A stretch of DNA of 64,000 nucleotides from Nansenia antarctica. Lineage: Eukaryota; Chordata; Actinopteri; Argentiniformes; Microstomatidae. The notes beneath the pieces were generated by a model. That model was not told where the DNA came from. It saw only the letters and a list, made by a program, of their open reading frames with translations, and searched no databases. The stretch covers positions 14,049,843 to 14,113,842 of the forward strand of contig OZ022351.1 of NCBI GenBank assembly GCA_963989245.1, given 5' to 3'. The position numbers and the translations under genes were made by a program. Below, piece by piece: positions 21,682-35,173 of the stretch (its first letter is position 1; each line of letters opens with the position of its first letter).

Positions 21682-22524
21682 CGCTCTCTCAAACATACAC
21701 CCACACATCTTCTCCCTCTGCATTTTTCTTCTTGTTTTTGATCTTCTCTCCTTCTGTTGATCTCTCCTCTTCTCCTCCTCCTCTCCTCTCCTCCTCCTCT
21801 CCTCTCCCCTCGCTCCGATCGAGGTAAAATCTTTAGATCTTTCCCTCTGAATTTCTTTCCATCATGGGAATTCATTCATTGTATAAACGGGGTCAGGGTT
21901 GGGTTATTAATTAATGGAACTCATGAAAAATGGATCGGCGTGTTGTCTCGGCGAAGAGGAGGGGGAGGCGTAAGGGCGTCAGGTGTTGCCATAGCAGTTC
22001 CAATGCGCTTTGACCGAGTGACTGTAACCAAAGCCAGTCTTGTCCCAACGCAATCCTGCTCCCTACTGAATTTTTTATCGCAGTGGTTACTGGGAAACCG
22101 CATCATCCTACTAAAGCCTCGACGACATCACAGCATGACTGTCTGCTTTGGACCTAGAAGCTACGATCTATCTTGATTTTAATCAATCCCGCTGCCATTG
22201 ATGAATAATAGGTACTGGTAGTATTCGTGTTTTAACTGTCACTGCCATATTGTTTGTATCATTCGTGTGGGAGGTGCGTGCATGTGTGTGCGTGCGTGTG
22301 TGCGCGTGCGTGTATTTTACTATCTGTTAATAGTGCCTGTAATGTGATACCCCACATTTTTTAATATACCCTGGCAGGGGTATGAAGCGCTTGGCGATGA
22401 CAAAGCAGTCGGGGAGTGGGAGGGAACAGAGGGAACCAGGGTGGGCAGAGTGACCCTACTGATGACTCAGTCAATGGATCCCTCAGAAGTATTCCATAGA
22501 GCCTGAACAGAGGAGCATTCTGCA

Positions 22525-22588
22525 TGCCCATACTCTCTCTCTTTCTCTCTCTCTCTCCCTCCCTCTCTCTCTCCCTCTCCCCCCCCCC

Positions 22589-22654
<66 letters not shown>
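22525..22654. repeat. (CT)n-(C)n-(CT)n-(AT)n composite microsatellite
   Basis: Imperfect CT repeats, a C-run, a clean CT run and then about 23 AT units (22608-22654). The AT part is self-complementary and could extrude a cruciform. Confidence 0.96.
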
Positions 22655-22656
<2 letters not shown>

Positions 22657-23199
22657 TCTCTCTGTTCCACATCTGTTCATCTTCAAAAAGAGAAGTGCAT
22701 TGTTTTGTATGCAAATCAAAGAGGGAAATTGTCCTCTGTTAAGAATATATTGCTAACAGCTTCCTCTTGCTGCGTCTTTCTGTGTGTGGATGATGTGGAG
22801 ATGGGAGGGGGGGGTTCTGGGAATGTTCTGACAACAGCTGTTTTCAGTGCTTGATGGTGCTTCCACATGTCATGTGTCACGCGTTGGAGGTGATTCAAGT
22901 GCCTGTATCATCCAATACGTTTTTTGTTTTTGTTTTCATGTAAGCAAAATGTTATGTCATCTAATGCACATTTGTATTTCTTTGTTATGCAATTACAGTC
23001 TTTGTTTGTGTCTTTTGTCTTTCCGACACATGGAATCTTTCCCACAAAGCTATTGTTTTAATTCTGAATAGAAAATATGGATAATCTGCACATTGTATTT
23101 TAATGACTGTTCCTCATTGTCTTTTACTACCCTTTAATTAGGTACGATGGTGTTTCTGAATTACTAATGTAAGTGGTTTCTAAGACTTTTACATGGTTT

Positions 23200-23205
23200 A
23201 TTAAA
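23200..23205 (+). terminator. pard3: candidate pard3 poly(A) signal (ATTAAA)
   Basis: ATTAAA in an AU-rich context with CTCTGTCTCTGT about 15-25 bases downstream, a plausible cleavage/polyadenylation arrangement. It is chosen because it is the first good hexamer after the stop; transcript ends would be needed to prove it. Confidence 0.35.
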
Positions 23206-23315
23206 TCTGTATACAGCCTCTGTCTCTGTAACATTTTACAGCAAAATGACAATGATTTTACAACAACAACAACAACAACAAAAATGGAAGGTTTCCATCC
23301 TGTTTACAACTCTCT

Positions 23316-23400
23316 CGTTTAATCAAATCAAATCAAATCAAATTTTATTTGTATAAGATGCTTTGAGATTCACAAACTGTTACAATGTCACAGACTGAAA
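23316..23400 (-). mobile_element. 3' tail fragment of a retroelement (AATCA-type tail)
   Basis: Several AATCA units run into 'aaattttatttgtataa...gctttgag'. Read on the minus strand this is a short body ending in tandem TGATT units, a layout common to 5'-truncated fish LINE/SINE tails. Only the last 80 or so bases are present. An AAC tract (about 23263-23281) lies just upstream. Confidence 0.5.
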
Positions 23401-25084
23401 ACCTCCCCCCTTTTCCCTGTTCCAAACGAATCCTGTAATATGGCCAACACATTTTGTATCAATGGAAAAGAAATGAAAAAGGGAAGAGACGAAACACATC
23501 CTTCCTCGAGTCCTCGTATCTTAAATCTTCTCCTGATAGATCACTTTAATGTTGGCTTAGAGCTATCACGGAGCTGGCACCCGGTCTAATAGGATGCTTA
23601 ATGACTCTGACGGCGATAAAGACAATAGTAAAATTTATGAAGTTCAACTCCAGGGAAACCAGGTTTTACTCCCCACTGCATAGGAAAATGTCAAACGTTC
23701 TCCCTTTGAAAAGATCCATCTGTTCAGAGTGGTTGAGGCGATACTGTATGTGAGAAAGACCTTTCCCTTCAGCATGGAATAAGACATAAATACTTTCTCA
23801 CCCTGTCGAGTCACGGGGAGGTTCAGGTGAGAGAACCAAACGTTGGAAATCTTCCAGGCTTCCAGTAAGTAAGGCACGGAGCCTCACCCCACCACGCACC
23901 GACCCAGTATTAAACCCCAGAGAGGAGAGTTTAAGACTTTAAGACTCGGCGTCTCTGCATAGTGAGCCAGGCCTTCTTTCCCAGTGTTGTCTGTGATGGA
24001 CTACAGCTGAGGCAAATAGAGACAGAGATAACACACTTCGCTGTTCCGTAACACTAGAACAGCCATGGGTGGGGTCGTTTTGACCAAGTGAGTAAAAACA
24101 TGTCTCTACCTTTGCACTCGATCAAATTTCAGGACCCCGCCTTTTAAAAAAATGTCCTAGATATGTGCGTTCTATCACCCAGTATCCTTCCATTTTCAAA
24201 ATCACCTCAGGATAAGCTAGTATAAAGCTATTTTGCTAGTTTTTCAATGCTGTGATCAAAACAACAATCGAGGTAGTGACGATGTCTATCTCGCCGTGTC
24301 CGGTATATACAGTGTATGTTCTTCTGAGACCCTATATCAGTTTGCACTCTAACACATGAAGGCCTGGGGGAACAGTAAAGCTGTCCATGGCCCCTGCTAT
24401 ACCCTATCATTACTCATAATGGAACAGCTTGGTGAGTCTTTAATGCCCCTTTGCATTCCTCATAATGCTCAATAAAAAAACCTCAATGTTCAATGATCAA
24501 CAGCAGACTCTGTCACTACGGCAGTTTGATTTCATAACTACAGTCTGTCTCCTTAACCTGTAACCCGTTTCCAGACACCCCTGTGCTCTCAGCGCGAGTG
24601 TGTTGATATGTGAAGCAGATGCGTTCCGTGTGAGCGGTCGGCAGATAAAAAGCTAATGACCCGGGTGGATTTGCGTTTTTTCGTTTTTTTCCGTTAGCCC
24701 AGGCGAAGGGCTGATCCAGAGTCACCTGTTTTGGGTTGAGGAACCTGTTTCTCTTCTGTGCCTTTGCCTGCGGGGCCCCTGGGAATTCCAGAGAGGAAGC
24801 TGTTGCTGTCATTGGGAAAAATATGGTCATAAATCTTGCAGGAGGCGAGAGAAAGCAAATTGTGGGGAGTCCAGACACACACATACACACACACATACAC
24901 ACCCACCCCCACCTGAAGACTCTTCTCCAAAGCTTCAGGCAACATCTGGAAAGTGTGTCTGAGAAGAAGTTATGCTCTATGGGACTCTGCGGTGAGAATG
25001 GGGGGCTCTATCAGAAAAAGAAAGAGACAAAGAAAGAGTGTGAGAGATAGATGGAGGTTTTTATAGCCACAGAGAAGCAAAGAA

Positions 25085-25087
<3 letters not shown>

Positions 25088-25143
<56 letters not shown>
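25088..25143. repeat. (GA)n microsatellite
   Basis: A perfect GA dinucleotide tract of about 55 bases. Confidence 0.97.
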
Positions 25144-25146
<3 letters not shown>

Positions 25147-28100
25147 GACAGCGCAGATGTGCCGCTTCAGACACCTCAGACGCCTGTATCTCAGAGATAA
25201 GTTTTTTTTTTACAGAATCCACAGCACTTCCTATTAACAAATCTCTCCATGAAATTGGAAGGAAATCCGCTGGTCCGAAACAGACCAGAGGGAGACCCAG
25301 AGCTGGCTGGTCGTCCTTCGCCACAAGCCTGGAGGCTGTTCCCATCGTGCCACCCAGTGAGGGACACACTGAGACCAGTGATCCTGAAGGCTTAAAGGCA
25401 GCATGCGTTTCCTCCAGTGATGAGGAGATTCAGACATGATAAGGAGCCCACACATGTATGTGTGGCTGTTTAAAGGTCAAGTCAACTTAAGGAATGTATC
25501 TAGGGTTACACCACTACCATTTATACAACAACCACTGAATAAGCTGTTAAAACGGTTGGTTCAAACCTTTTCCTTGAGGTTTGCCCCCCCCCCGCCTCTA
25601 AAGCCGCATAGCCTCTGAGCTGTAAAGATGATAGCTGCTACACGGAGAGCGGAGATGTAATTGAGGCCTATAAAACAAGGTGGTATGTGAGCGTGTTAAC
25701 GAGATAGCTCGCTCCCAGGTGGCAAAAGGACGGGCGTGGAGGAGCTTCGGGGCCGTGAGGGGAGGCCGGAACATCAGGCTGCTATTAGCGTCGTCACCAT
25801 GGAAACAAGAGGGCAGCCAGGCAAACTGTGGCATATAGCCCTGGTGGGCCTGAGTGAGGGTAATAGGACCTGTCATATTCAAAGCCCCCAAAAACTCCAG
25901 GCGTCATTTCAGGACCCCCTCACCCTTTCAAGTAGCCCCATCAAAGAGCCTGATTGGAAACAGAGATGTTGTGTGGATGTTCGATTGATGTCGTGGAACC
26001 TGGAAGTTGTTTTATGTGCTTTGATTATTTAGAAATCGTTGTTTAATGTTTACATTTTTGAGTTAGTAATTCATAAAATACAAAGGTTCCATCTCACAAA
26101 ACATAATGGAATGTAAAAGCTTTGACGCTCAATATCTCTGAACTACCCTAAACGGAGATAGAACTTTATAATTCTAGGCTCACGAAATGTCTGTGGAAAC
26201 ACTGCTAGGAATGTTATTTACCACCTTCTATATCGTATGCAAGCATTGGGAAGGGCGCTAGTTCATTTTAATTGAGTAGCTAAATTAATTTTGCAGCAGA
26301 GTTGTGACTGGTTATGGCTACTCTTTGAGCTAGTTTCCAAAAAACTTGTTTTCATGTTTGCACATGGAATTACACAGACTGTAACGCCTTTGAAATGGTA
26401 ATGCATTGTTTGAAGTATTTTTGGTAAACAAAGTGAAACAACAAATGCAAATATGTGCTGCGTTTTTTCATCTTGTAATAATCGTTCTCCCAGATTCAGG
26501 ACACATAGTCTTGTTGCCTTTGTACAACATCAAAGATGAATGTTACCACTGAATAATTGTGTTGTATGATACAATATACTGTATGATAACTGTTTCCTAC
26601 TCTTATTACTTGTTAGTAATAAGGCCTATTATAATACACATAGGCCTATACCTAAAACCTGAGAAAAAGCACATCACTAATGTCTATGCTTTGGTATAGG
26701 TTGTTATGGCCTATATTTCTTTTCCATACACCATTGACATGTAGTGCTCAGCCAGTGCAAACGGATGCAGGCATACTGACAATAGTTTAGGCGGTAACAG
26801 GTGAAAACACCACTGTGCTGTAGCCATATCTTGCCTGCGCTCACGTCTAGTTAGAGTAGCGGTTAATAGTGTTCATGACAATAAGCAGGTCACGTGCCAT
26901 CATGTGCGCTGAAAAATCTGGCGTTGAAAACAGCACTCATATTTCAGATACACCCCCCAAGAACAATGGCAAGCGCTGATGGTTTTTTTTTACATTTGAA
27001 AAAACGTAAATAAATATATTTTAAATTATTTTTAACCATATTGTAATGTCAGGGGCGATGAGAGTTGATTTGTCACTGTTGACACACACATTTGATGGTT
27101 GTGTTTTTCCTGCTCCTCTGTCTTGAATGTGACGCTACAGACATGCTTAGTGTTTATGCATTTATGGATTTATACAGAAGTCCTCTCTTCATCCTTGCCG
27201 AGCAGAAAGGCTCTGCCAGAGTGTCTCCGATGAAAATCTACATGGGAATAAATCTTATAATCTCTCGTCGTTTGCACACTAGACTGGCTGAGAGCAATTA
27301 CTCTGACAAAGAAAAAAATCCTCATCCTTGCTACCATATCTGTCTCTCTTTTTCTCCAGATACGGGTCTGCGGAGAGACGATTGTCCGCATATTGAAATG
27401 GCCATGGAGAGTTCCCCATATCTCCCAGTGTGTTTCTTCTTTATTCTATATGACCCTTCCCCCCAACATAACGGCCCCACTCACTGAAAATGGAAAAGTC
27501 TGTGTATTTATAAGTGTTATTAGACACTGTGGGATTCACCCAGATGTTGAATGGGGTGAGTTGAGGGTTGTTGATAGAAGTGCAAGACTTCCCGTCAAAA
27601 AGAGGGGCGGGAAGAATTAGGACAGATTAGAGGCAGGGAGACGCTTTGCCTCTGTGAAGAGGGACGAGGGGGGAGGGGGGGTGGACGGGGGGGCTAGGGG
27701 TAATTAATGTGAGGAGGGAGTGAAAGGGAGGGGGGCTAGGGGTAATTATTTAATGATGGAGGGGGTCTGATGGGAGAGGGGCAGGACCCTGACACCTGTG
27801 GGGGAGTACCCAGGGAGGGGGGCTCTGAGAAGGGACCATCTGTTTCAGTCAGAGGCTGAGGAGAGGAAATCCACCCTGAGCCTTCAACCCAGTCCAAAAA
27901 TGTTAATGGTATGTCACTGATGCATATCAAACGGCACATGCATCTGTGGGGGAGGTTTTCTCTCTGGACAGAAAATGCATGATTCATTCATGCACCTCTC
28001 GGTTGTTGTTTTTTTTTACTTCAGTTCGGTGTTCTGTAGTGTAACATTGTTGGACATTTAAAGTGTTATGTTCACAGTCTTTGCATTCACCATTGTAAAA

Positions 28101-30200
28101 GCATCTTCATGATCAGTGTGTAAAATTGCGTTGTCAATGGTAACACTCCTCACTAGACAATGCCACGATTATTGACATATTCCTTTTTTTTTAAAATTCC
28201 TTTTATGTGTGGTCCTTGCCGTTCTCGGAAGTGGGCGGTAGATGTAGAGAACAAGTGTAAAATAGTGCATATTTTTTGTTCTATGTTCAACTCAATCGGA
28301 TTGTGAATGCCTTGTTCCAAATACAGAGCAGCCTAGCAGACCTGCCGTGCTCCAAGGATAAAGGTGTGTCTTTCAAAAGACCAGAGTGGCTTAGCAACAT
28401 TGCCTCTTCACTTAAAAATGGAATCCACTTAACAAAACAAGACACACACATCTCTGACACGGCTATCCTCACATCCTCATAATTAGCTGTGCCGTCAAGG
28501 CCATTTCCTCACCTTCTTCTTTATATCCAAACTCAAGGCTAGTCTGCCAGTTTACAGATGATGCTTTGTAGTCACCGTAGTGACGCACTTTGGATCCCCA
28601 TCTAAGATGACCCCCACATGGGTTTCCACAGAGTGACAGTGTGTATGTATCTTTGACCGTGACAGTGCTTTGTGTGTCGTCTCGGGGGATAGATAAGAGG
28701 GAGTCGTCATCCTCAGAGCTAAACACGGCGAGTGAGCTTCTGTAAACATGGAGGGAATGAAGATTAATCACATAGTGGAGATGGTGTTCCCAGTTTAATA
28801 ATCGTTATTGATTACTGTCACATTACATCTGTGGGAACAGATGCTGCAGGGGGTCTGGTCTCTGTGGGCTGCGCCGCTTGACGCTTTCACTCACCTCACG
28901 ATTCTCTCCTAGTGTATTCTGGGTAGAGTAGATTACACTAAACTACACTAAAGTATGCCCTTTTGTGTTTTCTGGAGGTTGTCTGAGCAAAGTTCAGTAG
29001 CCTTTCAGTCACAAACAGTATAAGCGTGTGTTTCCTGTTGATGGACTGAAAAGATTTGCTCTGGGTTAAGCCGGTTTTCACGTGTTACAGTACAACAGTA
29101 CTGTAGCTAGTGTGTGAGAGAAGGATTTACACAGCACACTCTTTGGTGGATATGAACCACCCTGAGCACTGATGGGAATTGAGCCTACTCCAAACAATAA
29201 CATCAGACTGTTTTACAGAGACAAGCACACCGAAGTAAAGACTTCAATAATATGCGACCCTTGACCTGATTGTTGCGTGATGCAGAGGCTTATACCGCGG
29301 GACGGGGCTCATGGGTAATGGGAAATGAACAGCAGTAGGGGTTTGTCTGAATGAAAACATGGAGCGTGTGACCCCAGGGTGCCCTCTCCTCGTCTCCAGA
29401 GCCTGGGGCGGCCAGCCTGGAAGATTGAGACGCAGTGGGAACGGTTTGATTGGCATATGTTGCCACAGTGATCTGAGAACATACCGGAAACTAGAATGTA
29501 CCTCAGTTTATTATGACTTTAACAAATCCCCTCTGAGAAGCTAGAATGTAAGCACACGTCGGAGGTAATGCAAACCTTGGAAGTATCGATCGTAAATTCA
29601 TAATTGCGCCCTACTAGTCAACAGAATGATACGTTTACACGCCATTACATATGAACTCTGGCAACAGGAGCATTCGTTTTTACTTTCAGATGTGCTGCCA
29701 TAATTGCACAATTAAGCTGTCAACTCTTAAGAAAAAGCCTTTGCATTCGCTGCAGCCCAGATGCAATAATACACTATTAAAACAAATATACTGCTCCAAT
29801 TATTGAGGCAAAACTAACAAATCAATAAACAGATGGCTTTGAATGGGCTTGGAAGTGGAGTTTATTCATCTCTCAAATTCATATCCAGAGAGTGCAGAGC
29901 CACAGCAGTAGATGATGATGATGATGATAAAGAACACTCTCACTGACATGGCTTCAATAAGACCATCAACAACATATAATGACATCATTCCTACAGTCTC
30001 GGTTTGCAACCCAATTCAACTCAACTTATTTTCAACACATTTTAGGGAGTTCAATTGCCAATTTACAAAACAGCGTGAGAACAATGAGAGATTTACAGAA
30101 TTAGAGCAGAATCCATTTGTTTGTTTATAGCTACATTGGTTTTGACTATGTTCTCATCCCCCACATTAAACAACAGGGGCTGGTTGCAAAAAAGTGAAGA

Positions 30201-30233
30201 AATACCAAAATATCCGATTGATATTTTGGTATT
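30201..30233. repeat. short perfect inverted repeat
   Basis: AATACCAAAATATC and its exact reverse complement are separated by the 5-base loop CGATT. The right arm is followed by further TTTGGTATT copies, so the right side is also a small tandem. Confidence 0.9.
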
Positions 30234-30274
30234 TGGTATTTGGTATTGTGGTTATGTTAAACAGAGCTGGTTGA

Positions 30275-30663
30275 TGCAATGACGTCAAGCGTCAAGCCGT
30301 TCACACAAGCAAAACGGTTGTCAACAGCAACAACATTAAGCACCAACTCAACTTCATAGTCGGTCCACACAAAATAATCTGTTTTTACTTTCTTCTTGGT
30401 CGCCATAACTTGCTTTTCTGTCTGTTTTGTACATTTCTTTTCTGTCTGTTTCAAAGAGTTTGGTCTGTTTACGTTTTGAGTAACTGCTCCGTTTGATTAC
30501 AACTGACTGCGCATGCCCATAACGTTCGATCGGGCGATCGTGTTCAGTTTTGGCTCTTCGTATGGACAGAGATATTTTTGTGGTGTGGAGGGAGTTTTTA
30601 TTTTTTAAACGAGGACGAAAATATCAGCTTAAAAAAATATCCATATACGTGTAGTCCAGGCCT
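30275..30663. mobile_element. probable non-autonomous DNA transposon fragment
   Basis: The right end reads ATATACGTGTAGTCCAGGCC followed by TTA, resembling the terminus of fish miniature transposons that carry repeated 'cgtgtrgac' motifs and a TGACGTCA core near one side (ATGACGTCA lies at about 30280). A matching left terminal repeat is not visible, so the left end is lost or too diverged. Family assignment (PIF/Harbinger-like or hAT-like) is uncertain. Confidence 0.4.
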
Positions 30664-33600
30664 TAGTCTGCAGTGTTATGCTCTGAGACTCTCATGGATA
30701 AATAGCTGCTACATTCTGTAGTTTGATAAATCACAAGACACCATAGAGGTGTTACTATTATTATTATTATGGCCATTGCCTCCACATCCTATTTGCTGCA
30801 GAGGAGTAAATAATGATATGTTAACTTTGCAGGAAATATGACTTAACTGCCTATTATTCATACCTGAAATGTATCTCTGATTTCAGGTCAGTGCTCTCAA
30901 CAACATCATGTTGGTTGATAGCGTTTTGAGGTGTGAAATGCTAGATGATTGCCTTCAAAACTGGGACGTACGAGAGAGAGTGGGAAACGAGAGAGTAATT
31001 GTGTGTCATTTCACTCATCTTATCTCTATTAATAATCTGTCCTGAACGGATGCACGAGAATACATTTCTCAAGTGTCAGAAGCATCTATCAATGTGTCTA
31101 ATGATTTTCCCCTACAATGAAATATGCACGGTTAGTTCAATCTTTTTAAAAAAAACATAACCTTGGATACTTTATTTATAGCACCTGTGACTTAGTTTCC
31201 ACTACTGAAAATGTGTAATTAATCCTTTGGAAATTATCCCATTTATCGTAAGATATAGAATAACGTATCATATTTCAGCACATGTGGCAGAGTAAAAGTA
31301 ATAAAAGAATAGAGGAAAGGCATAATTGATCTAACAAAGCAGAGTAGTTAGTCTGGCTAATGGAATGGTGCTGATGTGGAGGTTGAACTACAGACATATA
31401 AACTGAGTGATCCTGTTTTGATGAGACAGTTACATAAATTAAATTAGGGGAATTACACTCGTCCGCCAAGGATCTTAAGAATAATAATCAAATAAGCACA
31501 TGATAAAAAGGCAGAGTGTCCTCTAACGTCGGGTGACATGAATGACACCCCAAGAAACATTTCACCATAATGGGCGATGCATTTAGAAAGGGAAAGGATT
31601 AACACTTACCCCCCCTTTGCCTTCCTGTACAAAGGCTGCTTATTAGGTTAATGTTCCAGTGATTAATCTATTAGAGTTCACCTTCGTGTAATTTCCGTTT
31701 AAATTGGATGACAATTCATTAGGTGAGTGCTCGTGCTCTCTGATATGTTCAAGCTTGGTGTGCTGCAATTATGGCCCGTGTGAGGGGTGCCTGACCCTGG
31801 AATGGGGCTGCAGTCAGACCCCCTAACACTAATGGAACTAGAAAGGGAGCCACACACTGTCACACTTCTGCCCATCACGCCCCCACACTACTCTACACCT
31901 GGACACTGGTGAAGATGAGGGATTGAAAATGATTCAAGAGAGCCCAAGTCTGGAGAATAGTATATCTAACCTAGGGTAGGATATCAGCATGAATGTGCAT
32001 TTTAGAGGACCAGCATTGTGCATTGTACAGTGGAATGGTGTTATTGCACAGCTCATTTAAAGACGATGGCCTATGACTCTCTATTGGCGCGCATAACTCC
32101 CTATTGGCGTGCAAGCGTGTTGTGGTATTTAAAAGCAGGTCTTTGGCACGTACGCTGTATATCCTCCAGTCTTGTGTCTTATGCCAGGCCAAGTGTGGGC
32201 ACAGGGGTGTGTCATAGTCCACTGAGATCCTGGCAGCCCCGTTGCTGTCCCACTGCCAGTCTGCCAATTGACTCTTACCACAGCACATTCTTTCATGATG
32301 TCGATATATCTAAATCCTTTCAAACCATAGCTAAAAACATTCTTGTCTTTGAAGAAAAGAAAAAAAAGAAAAAGTTGCATTTTCCCCCCTCCCTGATATG
32401 AAATGAGATCACTGTTTGAACGATAGAATCAACATGTTCCGGTGATGAATTGTATTTGGCTTTTCATGTGGGAGACATGCAGGAAATCAATAAACATAGG
32501 ATTGTTGATTCGGAGGATTAGATACACCATGCAGTGTAGTCTGTGTAACAGTTCTTTCCGGATTGGGTGTATGTTATGTTCATGTTGATGTTATTTGATT
32601 TGTTGATAGGGTGAAATCTGTTGGGGATGGGAGATCCCCACAGCACAGATGTCATGCATAGGGCTGGATCAACATAAACCCCTTCATACATGGTGGGGGG
32701 AAGATGATGGCAGATATGATCCACAACTAAAGCTATTCTGTTGAAGTTGGCAAGACGCATGGCACACGACTAGAATATGAACGACTGCCATCCTTGTATG
32801 GTTACAATAAGAGGGCTGAGTCAGTGGTCTTTGGAGATTGCAGATACACTGCAGTGAAATTGTGTTGTGAGCAGATTTTGTAATAGAAAATAAACCGTGC
32901 TCCACATTCTACTGCATACAATCTAGTCTAGTCCAGTAGAAAAACACAAGACTGTTGTGGGCCTTCAAAATGGATCTCAACCTAAATAATTAGAGCTCCC
33001 TGTAACTTGAACTAGATGGCAATATTACTAATCTAGATGGCTCCTAATCTGCACAAGTGTAATGTGAATCAGACACCCATAGGTAGCAGTGTGTCACACA
33101 TCCCGGGCTCGTAAAATATCACAGGTTAAACTTAGAGTCGAGAAGCTTGCTCCTATCACTCAACCTGATATTTTTCATTACACACCTCCATCAGCAACCT
33201 ATCAGACAGACAGACCCAGGGAGGATTTGCCAAGAAACCGGAGAACTGTCTTTTTCCCACCTTCATTTCACCACGGGATTCTCAGGGATTAGTGGCCAGT
33301 GATGGGCTGGGGGGGAAGGAAGTAATGTGTCCTGGGCATTCTGGCTGCTGTCCCCCGAGGCTGTTATGACCCCAGCAGCCGGCAAAAGACAGCAGAAAGG
33401 AAGGGCGAGGGAGAATAGAGATAGAGAGACAGAGCGAGAGAGAGAGAGAACAGAGGGGAGTTTCGAAATAGGCGGGGGGAGAGACTGCAGGAAAGAAACT
33501 TTCTTTCTGCTACTGATGCTGTGTTCCACTTTGTCCAGAATAAGAGATGTGAGGGAAGCTTAAGGCTAGCTGCTGAGCATACCACTACTGCTGAACTATG

Positions 33601-33867
33601 GGTCTGTCTCCAGCACAGCCAGACAGGCATAGAAAAGAAGAGAGAGAAAGAGATAGGAAGAAAGAGAGAATGAAGGGCAGATTAGAAAGATGGATTTGGA
33701 TGCTGCTGGGGGGGTTCCAAATGGTGGGAAAACAGTAAGCAGTAAAGCTTATCGAGGGAAGGGGGGAGGGGGGGGGGGGTATCGAGCCATGAAAACAGTC
33801 TTATAGTGTGTTTCCTGAGAGGTTCTAACTAACTAACCAATATTCATGTCAGTATCTATCTAGTCTT

Positions 33868-34180
33868 TACACTGATGAGCCAAAACATTATGACCACCTG
33901 CCTAATATGCTGTTGGTGTTATGGCTAATATGCTCGCACATCGATGAGCCTTGGGCGCCCAACACCCTGTCGCTGGTTTGTGGTTTGTCCCTCCTCGGAC
34001 CACTGTCGGTAGGTACTCACCGCTGCTGACCGGGAGCACCCCACAAGCCTCGCCGTTTCAGAGATGTTCTGACCCAGTCATCTGGCCAGAACAATTTGGC
34101 CCTTGTCAAAGTCGCTCAGGTCTTTACTAACTGCCCATTTCTCCTGCATCCAACACATCATGTTTTGGCTCATCTGTGTA
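33868..34180 (-). mobile_element. Tc1/mariner-type deletion derivative (313 bp)
   Basis: Terminal inverted repeats of about 25 bp begin TACACTGATGAGCCAAAACA at 33868 and, on the other strand, TACACAGATGAGCCAAAACA from 34180. They start with TA, the target site of Tc1/mariner elements. Between them, on the minus strand, lies a decayed transposase N-terminus: KDLSDFDKGQIVLAR, an in-frame stop, then LGQNISETARLVGCSRSA and GVGRPRLID. These match the paired-like helix-turn-helix and GRPR motif of Tc1-family transposases. The catalytic DDE part is deleted, so the copy is non-autonomous and dead. Confidence 0.88.
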
Positions 34181-35173
34181 TGTTTCAATGTTATATGCGC
34201 TATGCTATATCGCTATGTGAAGTAAAAGCTTGAGGTGATTGACTTGGTTTTCACTTCCACCGCTGTCTCATAGCAACACTGGTCCAACGCTCAGGATGAG
34301 TAAAAGATACTATCGATTGATTCGCTTGCGCTCTATATCCTGTTCCTTTCTCTGCACCTGGAAGTCCTGGATGTGTAATGGACGGCCTGTTGCTGCCATC
34401 TTAACAGTGACATCTGTTTTACATAGAGGGAACTGCACACGTGACAATGCCAGATGTTTATTTAAAGTTATGTTACGTTATGTTATGTTACGGTTCTGAG
34501 CTTGGTTGCGGAAGAACATTTTTATCAACTTGCTGTGTAGTACAGTTTTGAAGTGCAGACTTGTAATGTCTTTATAAAGAGCATTTCTTTTTCATCTTTT
34601 TACATTACCTAAAAACAGAAAAGTTATTACCTCTAGGCATGTATCCGAATATTTCACGCTTATGAGAAGACAACCAGGTGGCTGCAAATTAACTGCTACT
34701 CCAAAGGTGCAGTTTCAACGCCTCTGAGAGAAAAAAGAGAAAGCACATAGCATTTAGCCTGCAGCGTAATTAGAATGTTAAACACCACTAAACACTTCAA
34801 AGTGAGACTTTTGCAAAGAGAGAAGCTCTTGCTTGAAACAACCTATTTCGCGTCAGGGTCACAATAGCAGTAACTTATCTCTCTTAGTTCTCACTCCTTT
34901 CCTTGTTCCTCTACCAGATGTTACACACAGAACCCATGGCTGAATTCTGCCTCCTCTTTGCAGGTAAATAATCCATGTTCCATTTCCAGCTGATTGCTTA
35001 CAGTAGGTGTCGTTATTTTTGATTGAGGGGATGGAGACTGACATGAGCTGTCAGTATTGTCAGACAGCTTGTCTGCAGCTGATAACCACATGCTGTAGAG
35101 TGATTGGCTGATCCACCATTAAAGAATCAATGTCAAAGCAGATTGCAATTTCTCATCCAGAGTGCACATCCTT

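Larger units (their letters stand above)
20730..23225 (+). other. pard3: putative pard3 3' UTR
   Basis: Sequence after the pard3 stop. It opens with 18 consecutive G (20730-20747) and contains CT tracts (21605-21680, 22525-22607), an AT tract (22608-22654) and a T-rich, AU-rich final part (22900-23200) typical of 3' UTRs. The first plausible poly(A) hexamer I see is ATTAAA at 23200-23205, followed by GT/CT-rich sequence, which would give a UTR of about 2.5 kb. The end is inferred; an alternative AATAAA occurs near 24471. Confidence 0.45.
23401..33867. other. intergenic, no supported gene
   Basis: About 10 kb downstream of pard3. Visible content: a 55-bp GA tract (25088-25143), short CA repeats near 24877-24905, a G-rich block at 27655-27790 in which GGGGGCTAGGGGTAATTA occurs twice (about 27690 and 27730), GATGAT and ATT trinucleotide runs (about 29910-29930, 30750-30768), a DNA-transposon-like fragment ending near 30663, and a 14-bp-arm palindrome at 30201-30233. 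All frames longer than 60 codons look like chance frames. Blocks such as 31600-31760 are AT-rich, non-repetitive and might be conserved regulatory sequence; this cannot be tested here. Confidence 0.7.
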
